A DNA stretch of 64,000 nucleotides from Novosphingobium sediminicola. Its GTDB lineage: Bacteria; Pseudomonadota; Alphaproteobacteria; Sphingomonadales; Sphingomonadaceae. Below are positions 63,979 to 64,000 of the stretch, one piece after another; the stretch's first letter is position 1, and every line of letters begins with the position of its first letter. Both the position numbers and the translations under genes were made by a program. The DNA is taken from the NCBI RefSeq assembly GCF_014196525.1, contig NZ_JACIDX010000008.1, positions 209,204 to 273,203 on the forward strand, given 5' to 3'. The notes under the pieces were generated by a model, which searched no databases, was not told where the DNA came from, and worked only from the letters and a program-made list of their open reading frames with translations.

Positions 63979-64000
63979 GGTGGAGGCTGTTTTGGTGGTT

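Overview
The window reads as a chromosomal segment of a GC-rich alphaproteobacterium, most likely a sphingomonad such as Novosphingobium or Sphingobium. The grounds are the hopanoid (hpn) genes beside mlaA, the GTP-type PEP carboxykinase, the protein sequences and the high-GC coding style. This assignment is by recognition only; no database search was possible.

Layout. (1) 1-8110 is a hopanoid and envelope-lipid block: the 3' end of hpnJ, then hpnK and mlaA on the plus strand, a convergent hpnL-like gene, hpnN, a DUF2334 deacetylase, an unrecognised membrane protein and a DUF2141 protein. (2) 8269-17805 holds a TTG-started glycosyltransferase, an M19 dipeptidase, an S8 lipoprotein protease with a barrel-like C-terminus, dapD, a glutaminyl cyclase, a small K+ channel, a NupC-type transporter and a membrane-anchored thermonuclease. 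(3) 18075-23856 holds a nucleotide-sugar dehydrogenase divergent from wecB-wecC, then a molybdopterin oxidoreductase with its cytochrome b. (4) 24596-35897 is a surface-polysaccharide block: a priming sugar-phosphate transferase, UDP-glucose dehydrogenase, an AlgJ/AlgI-like SGNH plus MBOAT acylation pair, a 1126-residue beta-helix RTX protein, a radical SAM/SPASM protein and a short RTX protein. (5) 37247-45052 is housekeeping: an M48 metalloprotease, a large transglutaminase/TPR protein, pckA and a DoxX-like protein. (6) 45285-64000 is an insertion-sequence scrapyard. It contains two near-identical 3131-bp IS66 elements with perfect 8-bp target duplications, an IS3 copy split by one of them, a twice-frameshifted DDE transposase, an IS110 remnant carrying a MITE-like insert, two dead IS5-type elements, and probable remnants of galE and a group II intron. 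Between them lie less GC-rich polysaccharide genes: a Wzy-like polymerase, a secreted SGNH hydrolase, a GH5 glycanase and an OafA-type acyltransferase.

The most striking unexplained structure is a family of three intergenic elements of about 230 bp (10886-11109, 17826-18060, 21998-22226). Each is a nested palindrome with an outer 12-bp stem, two flanking hairpins whose arms covary between copies, and a central 12-bp stem. Each almost exactly fills the gap between two convergent genes. They look like a mobile or structured-RNA bidirectional terminator family.

How the genes work together. Regions 1, 3 and 4 and the cargo of region 6 all concern the cell surface: hopanoid modification and export, outer-membrane lipid asymmetry, amino-uronic sugar precursors, and synthesis, acylation, cutting and probably secretion of exopolysaccharide. 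No type I secretion genes for the two RTX proteins lie in the window.
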